Assembly: GCA_009760855.2 (NCBI GenBank) | Contig: WPIO01000156.1 | Span: 813,501 to 838,832, forward strand | Origin: Cristatella mucedo | Lineage: Eukaryota > Bryozoa > Phylactolaemata > Cristatellidae | DNA: 25,332 nucleotides | Reading direction: 5' to 3' | Part shown: in pieces, positions 1 to 8,799 of the stretch | Layout of the letters: each line of letters starts with the position of its first letter | Numbering within the stretch: position 1 is the first letter of the stretch | The notes under the pieces: model-generated | Told to the model about the DNA's origin: nothing | Databases searched by the model: none | Seen by the model: only the letters and a program-made list of their open reading frames with translations | Translations under genes and position numbers: made by a program

Positions 1-553
1 GGCAGCTCGTTTTTACTAACGGTTACCCACGCCCTTCCCGTAGAATTATCGCAAATTTCTCTAACCAAGTAGTGACGAAACCGGCACTGGCACTGGCACT
101 GGCAACCCCGATGAACTTGGGCGCCTGGAACGCCTGCTCTCTGTTGCAATAAGCCATCGGCTTTTTGCCGACTGATAAACTGCACCTCGCTCTTGACATT
201 TTCACAGTCAGCTTGACCTGGAAAAAGTGGATGAGCTGCTCGGCTAAAGCGTTACATCGGCTAAAAATACATGCTCGGCTATAAAGCTACGTCGGAGAGC
301 TTGTCTTACTTGAATACTGGGAGATAGCTAGATCCTGGTGGTTGAGTAGACATTGTAGCCCGAGCCTGTATCACTTTCAAGCGTCTGTCGACTAGCGTCG
401 AGCGATCTTTTGAGTTTCCGTTTCTCTGTCCAGCTAGGGGTAAGTTGCTGGTGGTGGTAATTTATCGCCCACCAGGTAGCAATCCGAGCTTTAAGTCTGA
501 CTTTTCCGACCATCCCACTCTCTTTGCACCAGGAATCGCCATCTTCTCATAGA
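1..553. other. Unassigned sequence at window start
   Basis: I see no gene or recognisable repeat here. The only structure is a short run of three or four GGCACT-type units near 80-105. The short open frames have no family resemblance and no convincing splice signals. Part of the text near 60-80 (a stretch reading AACCAAGTAGTGACGAAA) is loosely matched near 5270-5290, which could be a trace of an old repeat. Confidence 0.4.
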
Positions 554-730
554 GCTGGGTGATTCCAATATCCACAGTGACAAGCGGTTAAGGTGCTCGG
601 CCCGACCAAGGTCTGGGCGAGGTCGTGGGCTCGAGCCCCGTGGCATAGGTGAAGCGCCTGAATAGAGATTAAGTTCTCTTGGGGCGCTATAAAAATTGAT
701 TACATATATATTGATTATATTATATAAACA
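554..730 (+). mobile_element. tRNA-derived SINE, family I, copy 1
   Basis: The element reads 5' to 3' on the plus strand. A tRNA-like head contains an A-box-like stretch around 581-594 (AAGCGGTTAAGG) and a B-box-like stretch near 628-640 (GGGCTCGAGCCCC). It is followed by the tail hairpin GCGCC ... GGCGC around a GAGATTAAGTTCTC core (about 655-690), then an AT-rich end. Copies at 12062-12212 and 16457-16602 carry the same order in the opposite orientation. The head of this copy seems interrupted by about 25 unrelated bases (about 560-582) relative to those copies, so the exact 5' end is uncertain. SINEs of this type are transcribed by RNA polymerase III from the internal boxes and need a partner LINE to move. 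Confidence 0.75.
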
Positions 731-1644
731 ATAAAAGGCTGCTCTCTTGACCTTCTCCTGCTTCGTCATACTCTATCGCCCGAGCATCGTCGCATCTTGT
801 GCACGTATGAGCGTATGCAAGTTCCATTCGTCGTGGAATGAGTTTCTGCTTGAATAATAAAAATCATAATGGGAGTTACGATATCTCGACACATCTAGGT
901 ATCAAAGGCACATTGCTGAACTGTTTTAAGTAATACCTCAGCGAGAGATGTCGCGGTGTACGTACATAGACAAAAACGGCAACAACTGATCATCCGGGGA
1001 GCCGTTAAAGTATCGGGCTAACACCGGGTCTGATTTGAGACCCCCTTTCTTAGTACTGCGTATATTCTCTGCCTTCCGACCGATGCTATCGCCAAACGCA
1101 GTCTTGGCTTTTCTTTCTATGCCACCCTTCGCCGTCTTTCTCCGAACACGGCTCACATGCCTAATTTGCTACGTGCGTCGACAACGCCTGCGTTTGGATT
1201 ACTAACTTCCTAAAGCTTACCAATGGTAAGATCCACCTAGTACTTATGGGAACGCCTAGTGTCACCATAAATCCAGAAAACCTCGCCCATAAGATTATTT
1301 CATCTATCATCACTCCTGTGACACAAGCCCGTAATCTGGGCATGCTGCTCCAAAACGCTACGGTCATCGGATTAGCAGCATTGCCTTCTGCCCTATCAAG
1401 ACGGCCTGCTTTCGTATAAGGAACACAGCAAAAAATTAAGGCTTATTAGATAAAAATAGGGTGGCTAAACTAGTTTACACGACTGTGACATCCTATCTAG
1501 TTTACAACAATTCTCTTCATTCAGGACGACCTCCCGAGGTTTCGTAACGTGCAAGGTATCAGGCATGCAGAAGCAAACAAGTTCAATGCTTAGACCAGCG
1601 TGCTGGAGTAAACATGATGACACTAACGGCCACCGTTGAGTAAG
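731..1644. other. Unassigned sequence between repeats
   Basis: About 900 bases with ordinary mixed composition. Several short open frames exist on the minus strand (for example 1367-1161 and 1156-938), but none resembles a known protein to me and none has both good splice signals and plausible coding character. It is probably intergenic sequence or decayed repeat. Confidence 0.4.
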
Positions 1645-2150
1645 ACGCATGCAAGCGTGGTTAGTGGCGGCATGCACAGTGTCAGCACGCACAAGCACAT
1701 GAAGGACGAATCACAGGGACCCACTAAATGCTGTCCTAAATAGGTGTGTTTTTAAGTTCTTTTAAATGGGGTCTAGTCAGGGGATGTTGTGAGTAAGTCG
1801 GGACTGAGTTCCAGGCTTCGGGAGCATACGAACTAAATGCACGGTCTCCAAAGGACTTGAGGTTTGTACGAGGTATTGGTAAACTGTTGGATTCCGAGAA
1901 AAGCGGGTGGTACGATGCTTGGCCTGGTGGGGAAGTAGATCTGAGAGATAGGCTGGAGGCAAAGAATGAAGTGACGTAAAAGTTAGCGACCAAACCTTGA
2001 AGTTGATCCGTTGCTTGACTGGTAGCCAGTGCATGTCGGCGAGAAGTGGTGTGATGTGGCGACTGCGACGCTCAAGACAGAGAAGCCTAGCTGCAGAGTT
2101 TTGCACCAGCTGCAATCGCCTGACTGCACATGCCGATTGGCCAGCAAGCT
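1645..2150 (-). mobile_element. L2/CR1-type LINE fragment, copy A (broken)
   Basis: A 5'-truncated non-LTR retrotransposon read on the minus strand. Translation from about 2115 downward gives the region behind the reverse transcriptase palm, with LVQNSAARL, HITPLLADMHWLPVKQRI and PAYLSDLL. The typical end GDRAFSSYAPEAWNSVP lies in a different frame (about 1993-1736), so at least one frameshift separates the two parts. The 3' UTR matches the copies at 6841-7483 and 14263-15300 from about 1740 down to about 1645. It then stops, so this copy lacks the tail hairpin and the ATT repeat. It is the most diverged of the three copies and is certainly non-functional. Confidence 0.85.
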
Positions 2151-2190
2151 GTCAAATGAAAGCCGCAGGCCTCTCAATCTGTGACAGTGG

Positions 2191-2377
2191 TGTGGTTCTT
2201 AACCTTCCTAATACCGAGACCATTTAAAACACTTCCCCGTGTTGTTGCGACCCCCAACCAAACAATTATTTTGTGCAAAATGTGGAAATGTGTATTTTTC
2301 CGACGGTCTTAGGTGACCCATGTGAAAGGGTCGTTCAACCCCCAAAGGGGTCGCGACTCATAGCTTGAGAACCGCTA
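2191..2377. mobile_element. hAT-superfamily MITE resembling SPIN/URR1
   Basis: A 187-base non-coding element with imperfect terminal inverted repeats: GGTTCTTAACC at 2194-2204 against TTGAGAACCGCTA at 2365-2377. The interior contains the blocks TGTGAAAGGGTCGTTC (2321-2336) and CCCCAAAGGGGTCGCGAC (2339-2356), plus CGACCCCCAACCA near 2250. From memory, these blocks, their order and the termini correspond closely to non-autonomous hAT elements of the SPIN/URR1 group described from rodents and other animals. No clear 8-base target duplication is visible next to the termini, so the copy is aged or its ends are slightly mis-set. It carries no transposase. The family assignment is recalled and has not been searched. 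Confidence 0.72.
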
Positions 2378-3453
2378 ATCTACGACCATTCCCCGGCCAT
2401 GCCCTGGTTCGGCCAATTGCTTAGGTTCCCGCCTTTAAAAAACAAGGTCGTGGAATTAAGCCCTGTGGCACATATAAATGAACACTAAATGAGTAGAAAT
2501 TAAGTCGACGCGATTAATGGCAGAGGGATCGGGCCAGGTTTGACTGCAAGAGAGGTTAGGGTCGTTCTTCAAAAATACGGACTTTAGAACCATAGTTGAC
2601 AGCAGTAGAACTTGAGTAATAGATCACTATGCGTTGCCCTGGGTGGTAATTAAGCACTCGCGAGATTACTGATGGACTAGAATAAAGCCAGGTTGACCTA
2701 CTAGAAGTCCCCGGTGTGATGGTGCAATGCGACAGCCTGAATACTGGGCTAGGCGGCATTGCTTGGACTGCTCGTCTGCGGTCTAAGACAAAAAAGGGCA
2801 ATAATTGGCAACCGCTCGGCATTATCAAGCGATACGTGCCACTGCAGATCTAGTTCAGCACCGTCAATCACCTATGCACACATCGCCTTGGGCTCCGGTA
2901 ACCTGAAGTAAGCCACTGTCAGCTGGTGCAGCTGCTGCCTGCCCAATTCTTCGACCGTCCAATCTACTCTCGAGCCAGTGCAGCTCTCAACCCTCCTAAT
3001 CCTTCAGCAGTCGCCCGCTCCCAAGCCAGTGCAACCCGCCACCGCACGTCAAAAGGTCCATACAAATTCGCAAAAGCAAAAGATCGGCTGATCGAAAGTG
3101 GACACAGACGAAGCCCATTTGCGAACGAGTGCGCTGACGCTCGAAGGCTGGTAACAACAGGCGCCGATCCTATTGCTGCCGTCGAAGCAAGTCAAGCAAA
3201 AAACTCAAAATCCAGTTCCCCTCAAGCGTCTTCCGGCGGCTCGCTCGCTCGCGGCTGCCAGTGCAGCGGCTCGGCCAGCAAGCTGCTCCTCCGAGTCTGC
3301 GGCAGGGGCAAGGGCAAGGGCATCTACAATCGTCGGGACGCTGCTCGGCGGCTAATCGGCAGCCCAGCCGCCGAGCCCGGATGTAGAGAGATTGGCCGCC
3401 ATGCGAAGCCAGCAGCAGCAGCAGCAGGCGGTGCCGCTGCAAGGCCTGCGTAC
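2378..3453. other. Unassigned; inferred intron following the PHLPP-like exon
   Basis: On the minus strand this stretch follows a strong splice donor at 3453-3452, so it is inferred to be intron. The part from about 3130 to 3450 is GC-richer and contains short CAG/CTG runs. A PH-domain exon, which should come next in a PHLPP gene, is not visible in any minus-strand frame here. The long open frames on both strands in 2926-3450 look like by-products of GC-rich sequence. At 2560-2830 a 90-residue open frame resembles nothing I know. Confidence 0.5.
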
Positions 3454-4559
3454 CTGCGTAGAACTTCACCAGGTACTGCAAGTCCTCCGACAGGCCCTCG
3501 AGCTGTACGCGAAGTGGATCGGTGTGACCGATCTTGCACAGGTAGGCGTTCTGGACGGCCAGGGGCCGCTCGAAAGCGTCGAGGCGACGCACCGGCCCTC
3601 CGTTCAGCTGGACGTGCAGAGAGCTCGCCGGCAGGCCGAGGCCGAGGCCGCTGCACACAGCGTGAGCCTCGGTGGCAGCGGAGCAGGCCACCAGCCACGA
3701 CAGGCACGGCTGCTGTGCAGCTGCCGCCGCCGCCTGGCCTGCGGCTCCTCCTCTGCCGCAGGCTGCAGGTCCGGCGTGCACCCGTATGTAGCCGTTCGAC
3801 GGATGCCGCGCCAGCCACTCGACAGCCGACGGATTCTTCTTGCGCCTGGACGCTGCCGAGTCGAGGGAGCCAGAGATGCCGTGCGGCGGCGGCGGCGGGC
3901 GAGCCCAGCCAGCAGCAGCCGTGGCAGCAGCCGCGACGGTGGCCATCCGACCCGGGACTTGGGGCGACCAAACGCGGCTAGTGAACGCGTCGCTGGACAG
4001 CGAACTGCTGAGCGAGCTGCCGTCATCCATTGCCGAGCTGCTGCCTTCACTCCAGAGCTTTCGCGACGGAGACGTGCCTCCGGAGGACGACGACGACGAC
4101 GCAAAGCGCACCGTCGGGTCCCTGCTGACCGGTCGGCGGCTGCTGCTGCTGAGGATGCCCGATCGACCCAAGGCAGCCGTGCTGCGCGACGTCCTTCCCA
4201 GAGTTACCCAAGAGCTGGCCGACGCTCGGCCGCTGTCCTCGTCAGCGGCGGCGCCGACTCGCCGAGCCGCATCGGCCGAGTGTCTTCCGGTCGGGTCGGC
4301 TGGCTGCGACGGCGGCCGATGCCCATGAGATGGCTGCTGCTGCCGTCGCTGCTGCTGCCGCCGCAATTCGAGGCTCCTCTGCTCGTAGAAGGACTCGCGG
4401 CTGTCCGAGCCAGCTGGCGGCTGGCGCGAAAGTTCCCAGCCTTTGGCGGCCTTGAACGCTTGCTGGCTCTGGGAGGCAAGCATCTCTCCGACCGTTCGCG
4501 GCGGCTGCTCGAGAAAGTCGAAGGTGCTCTCGTCGCGGCTTCCGGAGCAGTGCTGCCAC
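3454..4559 (-). CDS. Internal exon of a PHLPP-like protein (RA-like domain)
   Basis: A 1106-base exon read on the minus strand, open throughout. It follows an acceptor with a T-rich tract ending CGCAG at 4564-4560 and ends at the donor CAG|GTACGC (exon end 3454). It enters at codon position 3 and leaves after position 1, coding 368 full residues. The first part reads STFDFLEQPPRTVGEMLASQ, then a disordered Ser/Gln/Arg-rich region. The last third holds WLARHPSNGYIRVHAG (from about 3817), a loop rich in Ala and Gly, then LHVQLNGGPVRRLDAFERPL and RVQLEGLSEDLQYLVKFYAG at the donor. That pattern matches my memory of the Ras-association-like domain before the PH domain of PHLPP1/2, phosphatases that dephosphorylate AKT and PKC. 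An in-exon ATG at 4483-4481 is a possible start. The PH, LRR and PP2C parts lie outside the window. The family call is from memory. Confidence 0.68.
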
Positions 4560-4857
4560 CTGCGACAAAAAAACAGGCTCGACGTGTGCTTGCCTGTGTG
4601 CATGCGCACGTTCTGGCCGAGCTCTCCGCATCGAGAAGTCACTGGGTCTGAAGCCCAGTTGCCCGCTGCTCATGCTTCCGGACCCAGAGTGCGGTTTCGA
4701 GTCATGCACTGGTCAGAAAGTTCCTTATCGCCTGATGCAAGCAGCAGCAGCAGCAGGGCAGCAGAGCCTGGGGGTGAAAGCCACTAAGACTATTCATCCG
4801 ATAAAAAAATTAAGCTGTTATACCGGATGATCCTTACTTTATTCAAAGAATCTCTCA
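4560..4857. other. Inferred intron upstream of the PHLPP-like exon
   Basis: On the minus strand this precedes the acceptor at 4561-4560, so it is the 3' part of an intron. It has a T-rich tract directly before the acceptor and a short CAG repeat at about 4740-4757. Open frames that run through it on both strands continue from the exon and show no independent support. Confidence 0.5.
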
Positions 4858-5035
4858 CACACGCGAACACACTCGCGCGCGCACACACTCACACAACAAC
4901 GCAGGCACACACGCACACACACTCACACAACAACGCAGGCACACACGCACACACACTCACACAACAACGCAGGCACACACGCAAACACACTCACACAACA
5001 ACGCAGGCACACACGCACACACACTCACTCACACA
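4858..5035. repeat. 34-base CA-rich minisatellite
   Basis: The segment begins GCAGGCACACACGC and ends with CTCACACAACAAC in each unit. Units begin at 4901, 4935, 4969 and 5003, exactly 34 bases apart, with a partial unit upstream and a CTCACTCACAC end. One copy carries a single C-to-A change (GCAAACAC near 4981). Composition is strongly A/C on the plus strand. The open frame across it, rich in His and Thr, is a repeat by-product. Confidence 0.92.
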
Positions 5036-6026
5036 TTCGCAGCTACTCATGAATGAGCGTAGTAGCCAGTCACGCAGTGACCTCTTGCGGCAACCTGCTC
5101 ACAGCGGACATGCCAAATACGACGACACAGCCCGTCCGATTGATGGGTGAACGGGCCGGTTTAAATAACGGCGGCTTCTTTGAGAATCCATTGTCAACCA
5201 CCTTTTGATGGCGATTGCAGAGGCCAGAAGCCAGCAACTTAGCAGTAGGAATCTCTCAAGGTCTTTTCCAAACCAAGTAGCGACAAAAGCTAACGGTCAA
5301 AAATTGGTGACTTTGGCACGACCGTTGCCCCTAGTTTCGCGAGTCGTGGTTCAACTGACGAAGGATTGCAGGGATGAGCTGACGAAGGATTGAAGGATGC
5401 AGTTTTAATTTCTAATAGCGTAACTACACAAAATAGGCAGAGATCCTGCGGCCGATCCATTTTGAAATTAAAATCACTCAGTCGCATTCAGGAGTTAAAG
5501 GTCAGTGGAAGTGGTTTAATTTACATGAATTTCGGGCATTGATTTCGCAGGTCGCGGGCTCAATTTAGGAGGCCAACACGATCTGGGTATTGCATCTAGG
5601 ACAACAGTATCTATTGCGTAGCTTAGCATTGTATACATTTGCCTCACTGATCGGCCTTTATTTAATAAAAACTATGTAACATAAAATATATCCAAATAAA
5701 TGTCTAACTACAAATCGACTAACACGCATGCATACATGTACGGGTATGTACCATCACCCTATGCTAGGAATTTAGTTGCCGGCTTTGGCAACTGCCTGTA
5801 TTTCGACAGTTTCTCAAAGACTGCCTCCAAAGCTAGCCACAGCACCCGATCCCTATTTAAGGGATTAGGACTGTCTACCACAATGGCTTGCAAAAAGTTA
5901 AACTAGCTCCCTGGTTCCGTTTCGGCCTGACGACCGCAATTTCATTTGTCTGGATTACCAAAAAGCCAGTAGGCCACTGCAGCTAGTAATGAATACAGCT
6001 GAGACTTGAGTATTTACTGAGCAAAA
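5036..6026. other. Unassigned intronic or intergenic sequence
   Basis: About 990 bases of mixed composition with no recognisable gene. A small internal duplication reads GACGAAGGATTG(C/A)AGG near 5358-5398. The open frames at 5205-5393 and 5700-5906 have no motif or repeat support. If the PHLPP-like gene has its first exon near 10263, this is part of a long intron. Confidence 0.4.
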
Positions 6027-6039
6027 TACATATAGCATA

Positions 6040-6123
<84 letters not shown>

Positions 6124-6136
6124 TATGCTATATGTA
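6027..6136. repeat. TA microsatellite inside a 110-base palindrome
   Basis: Perfect (TA)n runs from about 6041 to 6122. It is bounded by the matching arms TACATATAGCATAGTA (6027-6042) and TACTATGCTATATGTA (6121-6136), which are exact reverse complements. The whole 110-base block is therefore a near-perfect palindrome centred near 6081 and could extrude a cruciform. Length is likely variable between individuals and hard to assemble correctly. Confidence 0.93.
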
Positions 6137-6269
6137 TCTGTCTAGCTAGATATATGTATATATATATATACATATATATATGAGCATATATATATATATG
6201 AGCATATATATAAATGAGCATATATATATATATATGAGCATATATATATATGAGCATATATATATATGA

Positions 6270-6300
<31 letters not shown>

Positions 6301-6306
6301 CGAGCA
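6137..6306. repeat. TA-rich array with spaced GAGCA units
   Basis: A degenerate array of TATATA blocks separated by GAGCA at 6182, 6200, 6216, 6236, 6252, 6268 and 6302. Spacing is 18, 16, 20, 16, 16 and 34 bases. It lies directly downstream of the palindrome and may have expanded by slippage from one TATATGAGCA unit. Open frames of Tyr/Ile in this region are by-products. Confidence 0.88.
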
Positions 6307-6711
6307 GCTCGCTGCCTGTGGACTCGCTTCTCTGAGTCATAGCAGGACACTATGTGTCTATTACACGTCACTCCCGGAAGTACTGGTCGCGGAAGACAAC
6401 GCTGTGCCATCTTGCCACGAGACGCAAAAGCGCCATCCTGCGGCACGACGGAGGGAATGGCTGACTTTCTCGCTTTAATTACTAGATATACGTTAGACTC
6501 CGCCTACAAGAATACGCTCGGGCCGGTAAATGGCCACTTTTTACAGGCGGAGTATTCTCATATGTGGAGTGAGACTGTAGCTAGAGCAAATCTGGGACGC
6601 AGAACTGCTATTCTTAAAAGCGGAGTATTCCTATATCCGATATTCATGTACGCAGAGCCGACTGTAAATATATAAATATATATGTCTATATATACATATA
6701 TATACACTATG
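6307..6711. other. Unassigned, with a short inverted and direct repeat
   Basis: No gene seen. The segment ACTCCGCCTACAAGAATAC near 6498-6516 has a near inverse at about 6541-6562 (ACAGGCGGAGTATTC). The latter 11 bases (GCGGAGTATTC) recur directly near 6620-6630. This may be the remains of a small inverted-repeat element. The stretch 6662-6711 is again TA-rich. Confidence 0.4.
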
Positions 6712-6840
6712 TTTATATAATTCATTTGTATAACGCCTTAATAGAGAGTAACTAAAACTATGCAGACGCTTCATATATGCCGTGGGGTTCGAGTCCACAA
6801 CCTAAGTCATCAAACACTATTTACCTTGACCTCGGTTGCT
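6712..6840 (-). mobile_element. tRNA-derived SINE, family I, diverged copy
   Basis: Read on the minus strand, a tRNA-like part (B-box-like CTCGAACCCC at about 6786-6795) is followed by a GAAGCGTCTGC stretch. A decayed form of the tail hairpin comes next, then AAATGAATTATATAAA. The order matches the copies at 12062-12212 and 16457-16602, with many substitutions. The head end is poorly defined because it abuts the ATT tail of a LINE copy at 6841. Confidence 0.6.
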
Positions 6841-7483
6841 AAATAATAATAATAATAATTCGCTTGATAAAGCGCCCTCAGAGAACTTAATCTCTCTCTA
6901 GGCGCTTTACATTTGCTGCAAAGGGAAATGCAATTGAATGGTGAGTAAAATCATGCTTGATAAACCAACAAAAATGAATAACACGGGTAGGGGTGACATG
7001 CACAGGGTCAGCATGCAAATGTGGTTAGTGGCAGCATGCACAGTGTCAGCACGCATAAGCACATCAAGGACGAATCACAGGGACCCACTAAATGCTGTCC
7101 TAAATAGGTGTTTTTAAATTCTTTTTAAATGTGGTCAGGTCAGGGGATGTTCTGACGCAGGTCGGGAGGAAGTTCCAGGCTTTGGGAGCATACGAACTAA
7201 ATGCACGGTCTCCAAAGGATCTAAGGTTTGTACGGGGTATTTGTTGACTGTTGGATTCCGAAAAGCGGGTGGTACGATGCTTGACCCGATGGGGGAGTAT
7301 ATCTGAGAGATAGGCTGGAGCCAAAGAATAAAGTGACCTAAAAGTGAGTGACAAAACCTTGAAGTCAATCCGTTGCTTGACTGGTAGCCAGTACAGGTCG
7401 GCGAGAAGTGGAGTAATATGGCAACTGCGACGCTCACGGCAGACAAGCCTAGCTGCTGATTTTTGCACCAGCTGCAATCGCGT
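6841..7483 (-). mobile_element. L2/CR1-type LINE fragment, copy B
   Basis: A 5'-truncated LINE on the minus strand. An uninterrupted frame from about 7480 to 7100 encodes the C-terminal part of the reverse transcriptase ORF: LQLVQKSAARLVCRERR, HITPLLADLYWLPVKQRI, LAPAYLSDIL, then GDRAFSSYAPKAWNFLP and a Lys-rich end before a stop. About 250 bases of 3' UTR follow. The end is a two-tier hairpin (stem AAAGCGCC/GGCGCTTT at 6869-6876 and 6901-6908, inner AGAGA/TCTCT around ACTTAA) and then an ATT repeat at 6842-6860. The palm and endonuclease are missing, so it cannot move by itself. Its 5' end abuts a SINE head at 7484. Confidence 0.9.
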
Positions 7484-7532
7484 TAAAGGCAAGCACCTTA
7501 CCCACTGGGCCAAACCAGCACGGCTAGTTGAA
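7484..7532 (-). mobile_element. SINE family I tRNA-like head fused to LINE copy B
   Basis: The reverse complement reads GCTGGTTTGGCCCAGTGGGT followed by AAGGTGCTTGCC. This matches the head of the SINE copies at 16566-16602 and 12177-12212 and contains a good polymerase III A box (TGGCCCAGTGG). No B box or SINE tail follows. Instead the LINE coding sequence starts at about 7483 in the same orientation. This is either a SINE truncated by a LINE insertion or a chimera formed by template switching during reverse transcription. Confidence 0.7.
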
Positions 7533-7552
7533 AAATCCCAGAGGCTTAACCT

Positions 7553-8062
7553 AGTGTCTTTTGCAGAAGGAGCTTCGGTGGCTTCTGGTTTATCAATGGA
7601 TACAGAGTAAAGTTCTTATGCTGATCCACAAGGCCAAGGCCATGGCTTGGAGCCTTCGTACCTAGCTGGAGTGCTGCACCAGTTTCAGCCTCCTCGTGCC
7701 CACAGGTCCTGTATGGACAATTAATTTGCTACTCCGTTTCTCCGCTTTAAGACCGTTGGCGACAGAAGCTTTTGCTCAGCAGGTCCGAAACTGTGGAATT
7801 CATTTCCACGACTCTTACGCAATGGCACATGTGTGTGTATACTCCTGTTGCCGACTATTTATATAACATTTGTATGACGCGCTCGCCTGCTCCAATCGTC
7901 CTGAGCTGCTACTTCCGACTTCCGTGGTGCTACTCACTACCTCGACAGCTCCCCTGACACAGCTACGCTTCTCCCACCTTCTCTTTGTTTCGTGAGATGA
8001 AGTCTGTTGGCTACCAAATGCGTATCGAAAGCCGCTCTGGTGTTGAGTGCGCTATAAAAAAA
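7553..8062 (+). mobile_element. Second L2/CR1-type LINE family fragment (plus strand)
   Basis: Translated pieces on the plus strand match the C-terminal region of LINE reverse transcriptase ORFs. KELRWLLVYQWIQSKVLMLI lies at about 7567-7626. After a one-base frameshift near 7640 comes HGLEPSYLAGVLHQ. An in-frame TAA follows at 7722, then GDRSFCSAGPKLWNSFP from 7758. About 250 bases downstream the sequence ends with GAGTGCGCTATAAAAAAA (8045-8062), a tail form common in L2-type elements. The protein residues differ clearly from the minus-strand family at 6841-7483, so this is another family, older and broken by a frameshift and a stop. Confidence 0.8.
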
Positions 8063-8634
8063 GCCTCTCCTTCCTGCGTAACACCCACGTGGTCTTTGTG
8101 GAGTTGCAGACGGAGACGCATTACATTGAGTAGCAGGGTCGCCCTAATCTAGTGGAGAAGACAGGCAGGCACGCAATGAGCGGCCGCTGCAGAAACAGGT
8201 ACAGTGACGTCGTTGCATAATGCTCGAAACGATGCGAGAACGGCCTGGGTGCCAAGCGACGACAAGTGGGGAAATGGATGCCAAGCTCGTCACAATGTGA
8301 AGTAAGCGCTCGGTAGCCATTGACGAAAGCGAAGCAGCTCGCGCACGAATCATTCTGCCTCGGCGCTCTCGCAGCTGCCGCCGCCGCCGCGGCATCGGGG
8401 GCGGCTTTCTTGCAGCGCTTCTATCTTTCTGGGCTCGGCTGAAGCTCGGCAGCTGCCTGCTTTTGCGCGCCACGTCCCTCGAGCTGCGTTCCCACCCATC
8501 GGATTCCCAAGCAAACGCTGTCCCTCTCACATCCCCTACTGATTCTGCTGCAGTACGTCGCACCTGCGGAAGAACGTCCGTGCTTCGAACGGTTGTTTGG
8601 TACGAGTGAGGTATGTCTGAGTTACCTGATTCCT
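8063..8634. other. Unassigned sequence grading into a GC-rich stretch
   Basis: No recognised gene. GC and CpG content rise from about 8330. A 139-codon open frame on the minus strand (8563-8144) is rich in Arg and Ser and has no family resemblance. A donor-like GAG|GTATGT occurs at about 8610 on the plus strand, without other support for an exon. Confidence 0.35.
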
Positions 8635-8765
8635 TTATTTAGTGACGTAAGAGCCTTAATGGCTATCACCGGCACTTGCAGTGGGCAATAAGGATCGCCC
8701 AGTGCAGGACGACTCGAACCCTCTACCTGGGTCGTATTGAGCGAGCACCTTGGCTCCTAGGTGAG
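8635..8765 (-). mobile_element. tRNA-derived SINE, family II, copy 1
   Basis: Read on the minus strand: an A-box-like AGGAGCCAAGGTGCTCG, a B box GGGTTCGAGTC near 8711-8721, then GGGCGATCCTTATTGCCC. The end is GGTGATAGCCATTAAGGCTC followed by a CACTAAATAAAGG-like end. The tail differs completely from SINE family I. The same body (GGGCGATCCT ... GCCGTNAA) occurs at 11085-11212 and 15306-15380. Confidence 0.68.
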
Positions 8766-8799
8766 GACCCGCGGGCAACCGCGCCGTATATCTACTCGT

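Noticed and set aside
3392-4651. Long plus-strand open frame opposite the PHLPP-like exon
   Set aside because: It is Arg/Ala-rich with no motif, while the minus strand has splice signals and a recognisable domain. It is a shadow of the real exon.
4858-5035. CRISPR-like regular repeat array
   Set aside because: Units are contiguous with no unique spacers, so it is a minisatellite, and the genome is eukaryotic.
6123-6446. Tyr/Ile-rich open frames over the TA arrays
   Set aside because: They are translations of a TA microsatellite.
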